The notes below the pieces were generated by a model. It had not been told where the DNA came from. It searched no databases and saw only the letters and a program-made list of their open reading frames with translations. DNA of 64,000 nt from Celoporthe dispersa (lineage: Eukaryota > Ascomycota > Sordariomycetes > Diaporthales > Cryphonectriaceae), in assembly GCA_016584495.1 (NCBI GenBank), contig WAID01000011.1:248001-312000 (forward strand), given 5' to 3'. A program made the translations under genes and the position numbers. How positions within the stretch are numbered: the first letter of the stretch is position 1; the number at the start of each line of letters is the position of its first letter. Positions 45,396 to 58,321 of this stretch are shown here, piece by piece.

Positions 45396-46336
45396 GTGAT
45401 CAGACCATTAGTATGGCTTGACTGCTCTACCATTGTGTAATTGCTCGAGGCTCAGGCGCCCACATATCAATCTTATATTGTCATTTCCTGCTCCTTCTCC
45501 TTCTTTGAATGGACAATATGCAAAGTGCCTAAGCGAAGTCTTCAACAGCTTGCCTTGCACCAGACGCTTCTATCCCGTTGCAGTGGGTCCAGATTGTATG
45601 TAACCACATACGTTTTCTAATCCTATGCGTGCACTAAATGGATGGCTGTGCCCAGTGCAGGCTGGAATTCTGTGGTCTAGTTCCTATATCAACGTCGTAG
45701 GCTGAGGGTCTTGTTGCATCTACTCTTGCTGCTGGATATGATATTTGATGTTGGTGACTATCAACTTATAATAGATTGTTGATAGGTTGTTTTCTTCACC
45801 TTAGAGTCTAGCTAATGTCAAGCAAATCTTCGAGTATATTACAGGTATTACGCTGGCATAGAAACGAATGCGTAAACTAGAGTTGGGGCATACGTATTCA
45901 CATGCAGAAGAGATAAGGAGGGAAAATCAGTTGAGAAGTATGTTTGTTTGTAATCAAGTGATTTTCTCATGTCCAGCTGCAGCGGCAGCCAAATGCAGCT
46001 CTAGCCAATATGGTGGCATCCCTTGCCAGTCCTCCGATTCCCATGCCTCTGAACACCTTGATACGCCAAAAAGTACCACTTGTGTGGTTTTCTGTATGCC
46101 ATCGCCCTGTTTGTGGATCCCAGAAGACCTCATTGATGCAGACCCCTATTCCAGAACCATTTTCCGAAGAGAACAAAACGGCAATTCCCAAGCGCCGGCG
46201 ATCCTGAGATCGATGCAACCAACCTATCCAAGCCCCCAAAGATCAAAGTGGTATAGGCGCGCTCTCCCCAAGATAAGAAAAGAAAAAAGATGAGGAAAAA
46301 GAGCCCCAAGATAGAAAAAAAAATCCTTTCCATCAC
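45396..46336. other. Intergenic region between convergent genes
   Basis: 3' ends of the GMC gene (+) and scon-2 (-). No gene seen. Confidence 0.6.
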
Positions 46337-48697
46337 TCAAGACGCCAATGGCGTGCTAGGGCTGGTGGATCGCCTACACCCATCACTTAGTTTGAAATTA
46401 TACAGCCTCACTTCTCCATCCTCACTTCCAGACGCCATGAGGGCGTCAGAGACAGCGACGGATGTCACAGGGCCGGTGTGGCCGGCAAAGGTTCCCGTAC
46501 ATCGGCCGGACCGTGGGTCCCACGTCTTGACCAGGCTGTCGTTGGCGCCGGTGACCATCCTCAGGCTGTCGGACTCGACAGACCAGATGCCTTCCAGGTG
46601 TCCCCACTGGTCGCGCACGACGTTGCCGGTCGAGGTGTCCCACAGCTTCAGGCCGGCATCGAGCCCGCCGGAGAGGATGTAGCGGGCGGGCAAGGGTCGG
46701 TCCGGGTTGTCCACGAAGCCGGGTCCGTAGGTCGCCCGCAGCTCGAGGTCGGTGACCTGTCCCCCGACCGGAGAGGAGCTCTTACCGCTGGCCACCGACA
46801 TGGAGTCGGTGGAGTCGTGCGCCGCAGCGGCCGGGTCCTCGTCAGGCTCAAAGTCGTGGGGCAGGCCGAGGACCTGCTGCACGTGGCCGACGTGGCCGAT
46901 GAACTCCCGGATGATCTCGCGGGTGTCGAGGTCCCACAGCACGATGGTGCAGTCGTCGGATGCGGAGAGCAGGGTCCGGCTGGCCATGTCGACCTTGACG
47001 TTGTTGACCCAGTCGTCGTGGTGCTTCAGGCAGAAGGTCGTGCCGGTCTTGAAGTTGTAGACCCGGATGGTGTGGTCGATACTCCCGCTGGCCATCACGT
47101 CGCCCTGGAAGTGCGCCGAGATGACGCCGTCGGAATGGGGCGACAGGGTCCGCACGCACTGGCCCGTGCGCCAGTTCCAGATCTTGACCGTCCCGTCCAG
47201 GCTGGCGCTGAGCAGCTTGTGGCTGTCCATCTGCAGGGACCGGATGCCACGGGTGTGGCCGGTCAGGGTCCTGACCTCCTCGCCGGTCTCGAGATCCCAT
47301 ATCTTGATGGTGTTGTCGTAGGACCCAGTCGCCAGGGTGGTGTCGTCCCAGATCTGCAGGCAGGTCACGCCATTTGTGTGGCCCTTGAACGTCTTGAGGG
47401 AGTAGCGCATCAGCTTCCAGTTGACGCCGATCTGCCACCGGTCACGGTAGATATCCTTCCAGGGCCGCTTCTGCCCGACGGCGTCCTCGGCTGTTGTCGT
47501 CGGGTCATCGCCAGACACACATCTGCGCTTGGCGGAAGGGTCCTCCTCGCTGTCGTCCAGGCTGCGCTTTGGCGAGCTCGGCACCTTTGGCGAGTTCGGC
47601 CGGGGGAGCGTCGGCGGCGAGAGGGGGATGAGGCCGAGGGAGGCCGACTCTGTCGACTTCTGCGCGGCGGCGAGCTGCCGCCGCCGTGTCCAGTTGCGCA
47701 GCCTGTTCCTCTCGAGGAGCGGCAGGCCCCAGCCACACTTTGTGCACTGCCTGTCGATGTGCTGCTCGCACATCCTGTGCCAGACGTCGTCGTCGTCGGC
47801 CAGCTGGCGCCACTGCCTCGAGACCTGGGCGGCCTTGCACAGCGACACGGTGTCGAGGTAGGACAGGATCTTGAAGGAGATCTCGACGGGGAGGGCGGAG
47901 ATGAAGTCGATCTTGAGCTGCGCCTGGACCTCTCGGGACACGAGGCTCAGCTGGGGGAAGCAGGACGACGACAGGATTCCCTGGATCATCAGCTCCCTGT
48001 GCTTGCCGGGCGCGGCGGAGAAGAGACTCCAGACGTGGGTGATGGCTTGTTGGTCGGCCGAGGGGAGCTTCTCGAGTTCCTGTCAGAGGGGGGGGTCACA
48101 TGTCAGCAGGCACGTTCCTCTCGTGCGGCAATCCACAGCATGGGGGTTGTGCACCGGCGGCAAGGGAAGACGTACGGTCTGGATCCTGGCCATCTTGTCC
48201 TCGTCGGCGGCCTTGCGGCACTTGGAGTCGGGCCGGTGGCGGTAGCAGTACTTGCTGTTCCAGTTCTGGGAGGGCGGCTGCTCGTGGTCGTGGGTGTGGG
48301 CGGCATCGATCTTGGAGACGGGTGCATAGAGGCTGGGGACATGTTCCTTGAGGAAAGGGGTGACCGTCTGGCCGACCAGGGCCGAGGGCATGTTGGCGAG
48401 GCGGGACTTGTCCTCGAGCTCGTCGCCCGGTCGTCTCCTCTCGCAGTTGAGCTCCTTGAGCCTGGCCCTGTCGACTGCGGCGCTGGCTTCTATCTCGCCG
48501 TCATCGGTCACCGGAGGGCTGGCGGGGTATTGCAGGCGAGTGTGGTGGATGTGGTTGTGGTGGTGGTGGTGCTGTTGGTGGTGATGCTGCTGCTTGGCCA
48601 TCAGAGGGGTCTCGTCGGTGGTGAGAGGGTGACGGCGCGGGATGGCCACGGAATAAGAGGATGTGCGGTCCATGGCGTACTTCTGTCCGGCTGGCAT
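46337..48697 (-). CDS. scon-2: F-box/WD40 sulfur controller protein (SCON-2 / MetB / Met30 orthologue)
   Basis: Substrate-recognition subunit of an SCF ubiquitin ligase that represses sulfur acquisition by turning over the bZIP activator (CYS3/MetR) when sulfur is plentiful. Exon 1 48697-48176, intron 48175-48080 (GTACGT), exon 2 48079-46337; about 754 aa. Start chosen at MPAGQKYAMDRTSS; an in-frame ATG at 48784 and one at 48673 are alternatives. Seen: poly-His/Gln stretch in the N terminus; helical ELEKLPSADQQAITHVWSLF; F-box ISALPVEISFKILSYLDTV near residue 232; Cys-containing WGLPLLER segment; seven WD40 repeats from about residue 402 to 740 (FKGHTNGVTCLQ through SGSEDGEVRLYNF), with an acidic insert between repeats 5 and 6. 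Frame intact. Nuclear/cytosolic. Confidence 0.93.
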
Positions 48698-51600
48698 GGG
48701 GCGGGAAACACGGAAAAGGTATTTCGAGAGGTGGTCGCGCGGTAGGCGTTGGGCGGGACAGGGGCCAGCTCGATGCTGGTCCAATGTCCTTGGTGAGATA
48801 TTGCGCCAGATGTCAGATTATACTGCCATTGGGGGAGGATCTTGGGAGTGATGCGAGCCAGGGCTTGCAGCAGGGGTTCCGAGATTTTAGGCTGCGGGCC
48901 GCCTGTTGACCGAGTCGGCCAGGATGAGGTTGAGACAGCTGAGGATGGCGTGCTGCCACTTTACACTGCCCACACACTGGAGACGGTCGTGCTGGAGAGA
49001 CGCGAGCAGGCGGGGGCGCCCTTGGTTCTCCTCCCTGAGGGGGAAAGGGAGCAGGTGAGAGGATGGGCGCGATGTCTGGGCACAGAAGAGAGTTCTGAGC
49101 TGGCCGGGCACGCAATGGCAGAGGATCGATTTCGCAATTGGACGAGGCGCTCGCGTAGGCAGGCTCGCAATATGTCTGGTTGTCTTGTTTCACCCTGGGC
49201 CGTATTCGAAAGATGGTGGTGGTTCAGGGTTTACTTGGTTTTTCTTTTATTCGGACGAGTGGCCTGCGGGACGCCTGTCGTATGTTTGGGTTTTCGGTCC
49301 GTGATGGTGGTGATGGTGGTGGAGGTGGTGATCTGTGGAGGGCGCAGCTGGGAGTATATGGGGATCGATCCTCTGGTGGGATGGCGGATGGATGACCAGT
49401 TTTAAGAAGATAGATGGATGGACCCCTTGTTCGGCGGTCGGTGGTCGGCACGGACGAGGAAAACACAAGAGAGGGAGTTGGTGAAGATGCCAGCAGCAGC
49501 CAAGGAGGAGGAGGAGGGAGGGGGGGGGGGTCAACCTCGTCTAGGGTATGTTACGTCCAACCCACAGGCGCAGGGCAGGGCAGAACAGGGCAAGGCAAGG
49601 CGGCGGTCTGGAGGCGGCGCCGGCTGTGGGAGTGAAGGTATTGGAAGACGCAAGAAGCAGAGGCGAGAGCGACAGTGAGCCGTCAAGTTCTGTCATGCAG
49701 CGGCAGAATGGCGAAATCGCTCTAGTGTTTGCGCCTGGGCTGGTGGGGTACACGGTCCTGGGCACCCTGATCTCACGGTATCCCGGTACCCATCTGCCCT
49801 GCAGAGCCGCTGCTACAGGGCAGGTATATCACAGTGCCATATACGGTCCGGCAGGGGACCGGACCCCACCAGCCCACCTGCCCTCCGACGCCTGCACCTC
49901 TACCTGCAGCCCGCCTAAACCGTCGAGAGATCTTGATCACGATAGCCCTCCTGCTGATGGCGATACGGTGGTGGTGATGATATTGATGGCCCTCCGGGTG
50001 ATGATGAGGAGGAGGACTGGTGAGACTATGATATGATGTCTCGCGCCCCTCCTCCGCTGGCTCCTGTCGAGGCCTGAGCTGCTCGAGGCGTGAGCCCAGA
50101 TTGTTCATGTGGTGCTTCAGACAATGGATTGCACCATCGCTCTTGCCCGTTTCGACATGGACCAACCATCATCGCGTCAAAAAGGCGACTCCTAGCAATG
50201 TACCCAGGTACCGTCGCAGCAGCGCATCTTGGTAACCACCCACCACCCCCCCTTGACTCTGCGGACCGCGTGGCTGTAGGCGCACTGCCTGGCGGAATGT
50301 TTCTGCGGGAGCACACCATCTCGAGGCCCGCTTACCTTATTTCTTCCCTGCAAGGTACACTCTACCCTTGGAATTACACAGTCAGCCTCACCTCGAGGTT
50401 GTTGTCACTCCCCAGCAGCAGCACCCAGCAGCAGTGAGCTGACCCAGGAGAGATGCGAAAACGAGCGTGCATTCCATCTCCAGCACTTCAGGCCAGCCCG
50501 CGCACGCATTCCCCCACAGCAAGCTGCCATCTGTCGACATCTGTCGGCGCCTGAATGCCCAGCGCCCAGGTGCGACCTCCTGGCCGGGCACAAAGTCACT
50601 TCTACCTGCCAAGGGGACTCGATGCAGTGGGTTCTCCCCCGCAAAGCCGCCCAGCCGCACCGACAGCCGCTGCCAGCCTAGCCGCGAGCCGCCCGAGACC
50701 CACTGGCAAACCGACCGACCGGTACTGAACCTGCAGGACATCTCTGCCGCGAGCCGGCAGCACACCCTGTTCACTGTCAAAATTGGGTGTGTGGCCCCAT
50801 AAAAAATTCGCCATTTGGGGTGGGTGCAGCACCACCGAGAGCAAGGCGACACACGCCCACGCAGACCACACAGACAGCCACGCAGCCTCTCGCCGAGACG
50901 CGTGCAGGAGCTGTCTGGATACGGCAGCTCCAACAGACCAGCCAGACATGGTGCAAATCTCGCCAGCAGCCGTGCTGTACAGGTCACAAGAGGCTGCATG
51001 CAGCTCGCCTGGGCGCGTCCTCACCTCATCGCCAAGGCTGTCTCTCTCCTTTGCAGCCGCGAGACGACCACCGCCCTGGCATCTACCTGATGAGAAGGAG
51101 TTACAGGAGAGCATAAATCAGACATGTCAAGATATGAAGAGGAGGCCCACTTTCACCCACATCCTTTTTTTTTTCTCTTTTTCCTTCTCCGTCCCTGGCC
51201 AACACGGATATCGGTTGCCCTCCCTGAACAGTCCAGGCGCCGCGCCCACCACCTCCAATCAAGACATAAATCCTTCTTGCTGGTGACGGCACCTGTCCTG
51301 GTCGAAGATCTGGGGGAAGAGCCAGGGAGAGGGGATCGCTATGTAACTATGTATGGTACAACCCCTACCCCCGTCCCTGATGCGACAAGGACCCTCGGCA
51401 CCCCGGCCGCGTCAACTTCCGCTGCTCTGTCTCTGGAGCGTCGCATTCATCTCGCATGATGTCGAAGGCTTCGAGAGCCCCCTCCCTCCTCGACCCGACA
51501 ACCCCCCCTCTCCCCTCTCTCACCCCTTATTCGAAGAAGAGAGCATGGTCGATGGCGTGATGTCCCTCAATCTGCGAGGCCCTCCCGCCTACCTCCTCCC

Positions 51601-53439
51601 CGGACCCAACCCTCGCGGGCCTCACGCGAGGGCTCCTGCGATAAGGTGGCACCAGGATTTTACACAGAGAAGGTCAAGAAGAGTGTGGGACGACTTTGCC
51701 CGGGCACGCAATCCGGGCTTGCGGTCCCGCGGCGTCCACCACAATCGACATCCTTCCTCCGGCCCGACCGACAGCCGCGAGCCGTCCTCCCGGCCGAGCA
51801 ACGCCGCAAGCCGAGTCTCCATCCCATGGTGGAGACCACTTACGTATAGAGGGCACCTGTCTCTCTCTCTCTGTGGTCATCTCTCTCTGGGCGGCCTGTG
51901 CTTGATGGCGACATTTTGCACCATCGTCCTGGGAGACGAGACGAGACGGCCTCAGCGAAAGCAAGCCTCCTTTAACAACGACACAAAGGGGTCAAGCTAG
52001 GAAGACATCTCGACAGAGCCACCATCCAGACTGACTCACAAATTCGGGTTGTGCGATACAGGAAGCGACCTCAGCGGGGGGTGCGCTGCAGGGTCTTATC
52101 GAGGAGCCCCCCTAGCCATTCGGCTCAGAGTGCTATCGAATCTTTGCTCTTGTTCGCGATAGTGACTTAGCCGGATCAGGTGACATAAATTCTGCCAGGA
52201 CGGGATAAGGTATCACGCAGGCCCCGATGGCTGTTTGATCTCGTGGAGAGACGGACAGTAGCAATGTAAGTAAACCACTGCATTGGGCTTTCTGCGGCGA
52301 TCGTCGAGGACCGGTCTACAGATAGTACGACACACCCCATCGGGTCTCGGCCGGATCATCCCTACCTGCGCATATCGTATTCTTTTCAGGATGGAGGGAG
52401 GCGCGCATGAGATCAGGAGTTAGGAGTAGATCTTGTTGACCTCTCCAACGGCCTCGTGCAGACCTGTTGATGGTCTTATCGCGCCATGTCGCGGGCTTCT
52501 GGTGGTCGTTCTCGCAACACACTACTCCGATATCGCTTCTTTTCACCTTATCCACAGTGAGCGGTATAGTTTAGGGATGCCGCCTCCCACTTTCGTGTTA
52601 CGACCGCGCAGGCCATCTTCTATCTGCATCCAAGCCTCGAGTCCAGTGGCGATGCGCTCGGGTGAAGGAGACGCACACCCAAAAATGAGCTATGACTTTG
52701 TCGATAGCCTTCATCCTCTTCATCCTCGGGGTCTCACGTGACGAGATACCGCTTCCTAGTGTCCACCTCGGCCTTGGCTACAATAGGGCTACAAGTAGAT
52801 TGCAACACCCAAAACCTTGTTTTCAGATCTCAGATCAAATTATTGCAGCATTCACATGGTGCCCTCCGTCGTTTCCCACAGTTGAAAGGTCATGCTTCTA
52901 GTCTGCATGCGCGCTGAGCCACTCGGGTTCTTTGCAGCCACACGAAATCGAGGCGCTACGGCTCAACTTGTCCCAATCGCGCTCTCAACTCCGCGCGATG
53001 GCACCCAGCTTCACTCCCCATGATTGGCTGCCATACCATCCATCAGCCACGAGAGATGCATCACGCATGACATCACCTTGAGGTTGGGCGATGAGGGAGG
53101 CCGGATGATGATATGATGGGATGCCGTCGAGAACATGATCACTCAATGGCGTCGAGATGTGACCATGTCTGCAGGGGAGGCGTTTCTCTGGTCCTTTACT
53201 TCTCTTGTAGCTATAATTAACCAGCTGTCATATCATTCTTGTCGTCTTTTGTCTCCTTCTCCTGCTGTTCAGTGTGGAAGTGGTTGTAAGCAGTATTGCC
53301 CATCATCCGATCACGCAATTCACGCGCAGCACGCACGTAAAAGAAGACGAGAAGCGAAAAGAAAAGAGGGAAGAAAAAACAAAAGAGGGAAAGAGAAAGG
53401 GGAAATCATCATCGTCACCATTGATCGCAGCCACCCGCC
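48698..53439. other. Long GC-rich region without a supported gene (about 4.7 kb)
   Basis: Upstream of scon-2 and of the small membrane protein. Many overlapping open frames are produced by high GC and simple repeats (ggtggt at 49300, ggagga at 49500, caccac near 49990), but none has motifs or consistent coding pattern. Long leaders are common for regulatory genes, and part may be scon-2 5'UTR. Confidence 0.5.
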
Positions 53440-53850
53440 ATGGGCATCCCCTACTCCAAACAGATCAACAGCGCCTTCACCCAGGTCACCCCCCTCGTCG
53501 CCGCCGGCTTCCAGGTCCTCCAGACCACCAAGAACATCTCCATCCTCCTCGCCTGCATCCAGGTCCTCACCTGCGTCCTCCTCGGCCTCATCCTGTTCGC
53601 CCTGCTGGGGGTCATCTGCACCCTCAGCCCGGACCTCGAGACCGAGACACAGGCCCTTGTCGTCCCCGTCGTGCGGTGGCTTGCGAGCTGGCTGCTGGTG
53701 TACGGTACCACGGTCGGATGGGTCCTGCGGGTCTCGGTGGTCGCTACGACGGCTGGCCTGGGGATCTTCTTTTGGCAGGGGAGTTTGGCGGGGAGCAGTG
53801 TGCCGGGCACGCCGGCGGACGGGGAGGTGGAGGGTGAGGTTCAAGGCTAG
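53440..53850 (+). CDS. Small fungal membrane protein, possibly N-myristoylated
   Basis: 136-aa single-exon protein. Gly2 with Ser6-Lys7 (MGIPYSK) fits an N-myristoylation signal. An amphipathic N-terminal region (residues 8-32) precedes membrane helices at about 34-62 and 73-113; the latter may be two. The tail is acidic and soluble (PADGEVEGEVQG). The opening residues (INSAFTQVTPLVAAGFQVLQTTKNI) look strongly conserved in style and are known to me from unnamed small fungal proteins, without function. The ATG has good context (CGCCATGG). I assign location only: membrane, with the N terminus probably cytosolic. Confidence 0.8.
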   Translation: MGIPYSKQINSAFTQVTPLVAAGFQVLQTTKNISILLACIQVLTCVLLGLILFALLGVICTLSPDLETETQALVVPVVRWLASWLLVYGTTVGWVLRVSVVATTAGLGIFFWQGSLAGSSVPGTPADGEVEGEVQG

Positions 53851-55228
53851 AGTACGTCAAAGTGGGAGAAAGAGAATGAGAAAACCAGTTGTGGCCATGT
53901 CTCTCACGGAAAGGGAAGTGGAGCGGGTGGATAGTATATTAATCATCTGTTGTTCAGACCGTCTGCCGTGCTGGGCGAAGGTGATGCCTTGCTTGTTCAC
54001 CGAGGAGCCTCGTTCCAGATACTCCATCCGAATCGTGAAAACCACTGTTCATGCTCTCGGGGGAGAAAGCCAGTGCCTCTGCCGGTTAATTACTTCCTAG
54101 ATACACCGCATGACAACCCATTAGGAGTGAAGAGAACAGCGTTATTTGCAAGGTCGGCCACTTAGCACCGCTCTCATAGGTTGGTCAGCTCATCAGAGAC
54201 ATTTCGTGTGCCTTGCGATAATATGTAAATAGAGATAGATTCTACTGCCCAGGAAACAACACGACGGAAAGTCTTGTATAGCATACCATCAAATATCAGT
54301 AGCGTGTGATCGAAATTTTGACATATATAGCTCTTGCTGGATCGTCTTCATCTCCTGCAAAGTAACAGTATCTGCGCCGAAGGAGCAAATGGAACGTTAT
54401 TTGTCTTGTCATCCAGTGAGTAATGTTTGTGGAATTTGTATTACTAAATTTAGTCGAATATACCTGACGGTATTCGTTGGTCAATCGCCCTGCACTCTCA
54501 CTTTTCCACCTTCAAATAATCGACTTCACTTTACAGTGCCGAGGAGAAAGTAATTAAACAAAGGAGACGGTTTGTTACTAATGATCGCTGAGCAATAGTA
54601 TGAATATATTAGCACCTGTTAATCATGCTTGAAAATTGTCCAGGCAAAGGGAAAGCCAGAGAAACAATGTCTTCGGCATAATGAATAATCATATTCTGAG
54701 GGATGTAAAGAATTGGAAAAAAGGGGCCTAATTGGTTACTGTAATATATTAAGGAACAAAGTGATCACAGCGTATCCGCCTATTTCCCCGTGGCGATCCC
54801 CCCTTACTTTGCGCCGCATATAGATAATATATCGTCTCAGGAGTCGGATTCTTGGTCGTTCCTCCTGGCCGGTCCTCTCGATTATCTCAAAGCGAGTCTC
54901 GCTAACCCTATTTTCACCCCGAAGACCAATGTTTGGCATATGTTTATCATTTTACACAGCAGACAAGCAAGTCAGCCTCGTATAAAGACCAACGTTAACT
55001 AATATGAATGGTGATTGGCCTCCAGGGGTCGAGGCCCACAGGGGAACGTGCCAGCTCACATCAGGGGTTGTGTTTGGCTTCGGCAAAAATTGGGATCCAC
55101 CTCACTCACCGACTTCAGAGTTCATGCGATTTTGGTCTGTCTGTGACCGCCCCTCTCACTCAGCGCCAACAGGAGCAGATGCTGGACATCAGGACCATCG
55201 ACTGGATCTACACAATAGGGCAATGACT
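53851..55228. other. AT-rich intergenic region
   Basis: Composition drops in GC after about 54.1 kb. No gene or repeat pair seen; possibly includes decayed sequence. Confidence 0.5.
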
Positions 55229-57250
55229 TACTCACCCGATCACGCTCTGGAGCATCAGCCATGTCTCCTAAGTGAGCTCGAGGACCGCCAGTGGTTCAAG
55301 CAAGGCACGGACGTTACCGTCGTCCAAATAGGGGGCCACAGGACACTTAGTGAGTTGAGAGATCTGAGACGCATGAGCCCGCGGTGCCGCAGCGTGAACT
55401 GAGACAGGACATAGCGACGTACCGAGATACCCGTGCGGAACAACGTCGGCCATACCGTGAATCGCAGGACTTACATGGCGATGGCACGCACGCATTTGGC
55501 GACAGGATTCCGGCGGTGTCCAGACCTCTTTCATTAAAGCTTTTGTAAGTAGACGGATTGACCATACCTGACATGATGTCTGAGCGGACGTCCTCGGCGT
55601 GACAGTAGCTTACGTGTATGAGCAGCTTTCTCCCAACACTCAAGGATGAGTGCAGCACAACACTGCCCAGTTTTAGCGCGCCACTGGATATTCTCCGCAT
55701 CGTGCAGGAGAGATTCGGGCTGAGAACTGGTTCCGCTGTAAACATCCATGGCGATGACGATGAATCAGTCTCGCCCACAGCCTCGCCACGTCGATCCAAG
55801 AGGATCACACCACCGAGCAGGCAGGGCGTCCCTGTGGATTCTACTGATGAGCACGGCATCGCCAAGAAGCAGTCACAACAAGGTATACATGACAGAAAAA
55901 AGTATTGTCATTGTGCTCAAGTTTTCATGGATACTGACATTATTGCCCGTTTGCAGGCCGACCACTCAAGAGTTGGACGTGGGAAGCACGATACTTCCAA
56001 TCCAACACCCAAATATTAGCTGACGCCCAAACCACTGTGTATTTCTGCGTGAACTTTCCGTCGAAGCTCCAGAAGCGAATCACAGACACCGTACGGAGCA
56101 TGGAAGCTCTTGCCAAAAATCCCCTGTTTATGGATACACTTGTAATCGACGACGTTATCGCCTACTATAGAGATGTAATCAAATCGCATAGGAGTCAGCT
56201 CCTCGCAATGGTCAGTCCCTCTTCTTCCGCAACAACACATCTTCTCATTCATATACGCGCAGTCAAAGGGCGTCATCACGGACTGACATTTGTGATATCA
56301 GAACGATGACGACTCCAGAGGCACAGAGATGTCGATCAAGCTAGAGGAGCTTGCCGCAAACTGGCGCACAATCCTGCAAGATGTACGCGGCATCCGAGCT
56401 CATATACACCAGCTCCAAGATCTGGTCAGATCCAGAGAGGGTCGCTCCCAGACACGACCATCATCACCGGCCGGGCGCGGCAGTTGTTATCAACACACCC
56501 GCCAGAAGAGCAGTGAGGTTTTCGGGCCCCAGGCTGCCGAGATCCTCGAGTTGCAGCACTCAACCTGCGAGTTCTGGGAGCGGTGCGTGACCATGTAGTA
56601 AGTCGGTCTGCCCACGGGTGTGGCGTACTCCTTTGCTAGATGCTCCTGTCTCTTCCTGGATATACATATCGCCTCCTAAGAAAGCAATTATTGACAACTC
56701 GTCGGCCAGCCTCGAACGTACGACGGACCGCGCCAAGAACTCTGTAAGTCAAAACCCAAGGTCCAACTCTACGGAGTCACGCCAGTGCAGCGCTGACGAG
56801 AATCTAAAATGTGGCAGACATATCGCCTCCGCAAAACGATACCTCTGAGACGACGCGGCTCCATGCCCGAGATAAATCGCCGGCTAAGCAATTTCACCAT
56901 TGATATTGCCGTCCAGGTGCAACGCAACAGCGCCTCCGTGTCTACGCTCGCAGTAGTGAGTAAATCCACACAGTTTACAATCTCGTGAGGGTTGTCTCCC
57001 TGATCACTACTGATTCTAATGGAAACCCTACGTCTAGTCCTTTTTGAGCACCATCTTCTTCAATCCCGACGGGCTTCTCCTCGCAATAACCTACTGGTGG
57101 TGGATCCTGGCAACCCTCATCGTGCCGTTGACCTTCATCATCATACACCTATGGTTCGAAACGCTCGCGAAGAACACCCCTTTCCTACGGCGGCGGAAGA
57201 CGCAGCCGCCGCAGCAGCTTCAAGATGTGGTGGAGACCGAGATGGACTGA
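55229..57250 (+). CDS. CorA-like magnesium-transporter-related membrane protein, multi-exon, 5' end unresolved
   Basis: The 3' exons join well: about 55360-55555, 55625-55882, 55957-56210, 56302-56597, 56710-56743, 56818-56955, 57038-57250. Key segments: FLPTLKDECSTTLPSF; then SWTWEARYFQSNTQILADAQ followed by VSFLSTIFFNPDG and a pair of membrane helices (ITYWWWILATLIVPLTFIII). This matches the fungal CorA-like family in which a long cytosolic helical domain precedes two C-terminal helices. The CorA GMN loop is not seen, so ion transport is doubtful. The exon at 56710 is a best guess: a second choice uses a GTGACC donor at 56589. The first exon could not be fixed: a frame near 55230-55400 may belong. 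The C terminus is soluble (FLRRRKTQPPQQLQ). Confidence 0.65.
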
Positions 57251-58321
57251 AGATCGGACGACTCAGTTGACCCAAAGACGGAGTCCGTTCAGCGAGAAGC
57301 AGTATTCCCCGGTGGCTTTCTTCCTCATGTGTAAATGACAAGCGCGTCTTACGAAAAGCATCCAGCGGAGTCTTCTTGTCATGTTTATTACCCCATAGCT
57401 GTCTCCCTGCATCCAGCCTCCCAACAAGTTTTCTGTTTCTTGGCTTGCATTTTCTCTTCTTCTTTTCTTCCTTTTTGTCTATGAGTACGTTTCATTCTTC
57501 GCCCTCCAGAAAGTTGGGCATGGGCTACAAAGTCCAGATTGTGTTATAATGTGCGCCAAGACCGCATACTATTCTACTGTAGAATATTATTAAAATATGT
57601 TGTTCTACGAAAATCTCAGCTGGTTAGAAGCTCGGCTTAAGCCTATACGATGTAGCGCGAAAGCACAAGCTGGAGGATACTTCACAGCTCTCCTTTCTCT
57701 TTCGTCTCCTCTTTCTCCTAGTGAGTGTTCCTACAACTTTTTCTGTTAGATGCCTTGATCTATTCGTGGAAGCGTAGAAACCCTTTTTTTTTTGGGGGGG
57801 GGGGGGGTTCAAGGACTACTGCACTGCGCTTAGCTGCCACTCGCCTCTCAACGGTGACCAGTCTTCATTTCTTTCTTTTCTTTTTTTCTTCCCCCCTGTT
57901 TAGTTTGAGGCAACCGGAGTTTCAGAGGAAAATTGCAAGACAACTGAAAACCAGTGAAAAATTGGATTGCTTCAGATGTACTACATCACTGGTTTGTTGG
58001 CAGGACATACTAAAGAAGATAAATAAGATAGTCATACAACGTCAGCTAGATTGAAATTGATGCGGATTTGCTGTGGTTTCTGCAAATGACCTGAGAAAAA
58101 CATGAAAGCAACACAAGCTACATTCATCGACCTATCTGTAGTTATATGCTTAAAGAGAACAAGAGCTTCTTGCTTTGGACTATTATAAACAAGGCGTAAA
58201 GCCAAGAACTAGAAAAATACCCGGCCTGTACAGATAGCTCTATGTTTAAACATTATGTGACAAACCCTTTTGCTACCGCCGCTCTTGGTCCTTCACAATT
58301 TGGATATATGCCATCATGGTC
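57251..58321. other. Intergenic region between convergent genes, with T10-G14 tract
   Basis: 3' ends of the CorA-like gene (+) and HET gene (-). No gene seen. Confidence 0.55.
57784..57807. repeat. T10-G14 homopolymer junction
   Basis: Ten T directly followed by fourteen G. The G run could form a quadruplex-like structure; length accuracy is doubtful. Confidence 0.85.

Noticed and set aside
46478..48745. 755-aa open frame on the plus strand
   Set aside because: It lies antisense to scon-2, whose minus-strand F-box and WD40 repeats are unmistakable. The plus-strand translation is a Val/Gly/Leu-rich mirror of GC-rich codons without domains.
51353..52000. 215-aa plus-strand frame
   Set aside because: Pro/Arg/Ser-rich in a GC-rich stretch, with overlapping frames on the other strand and no motif.
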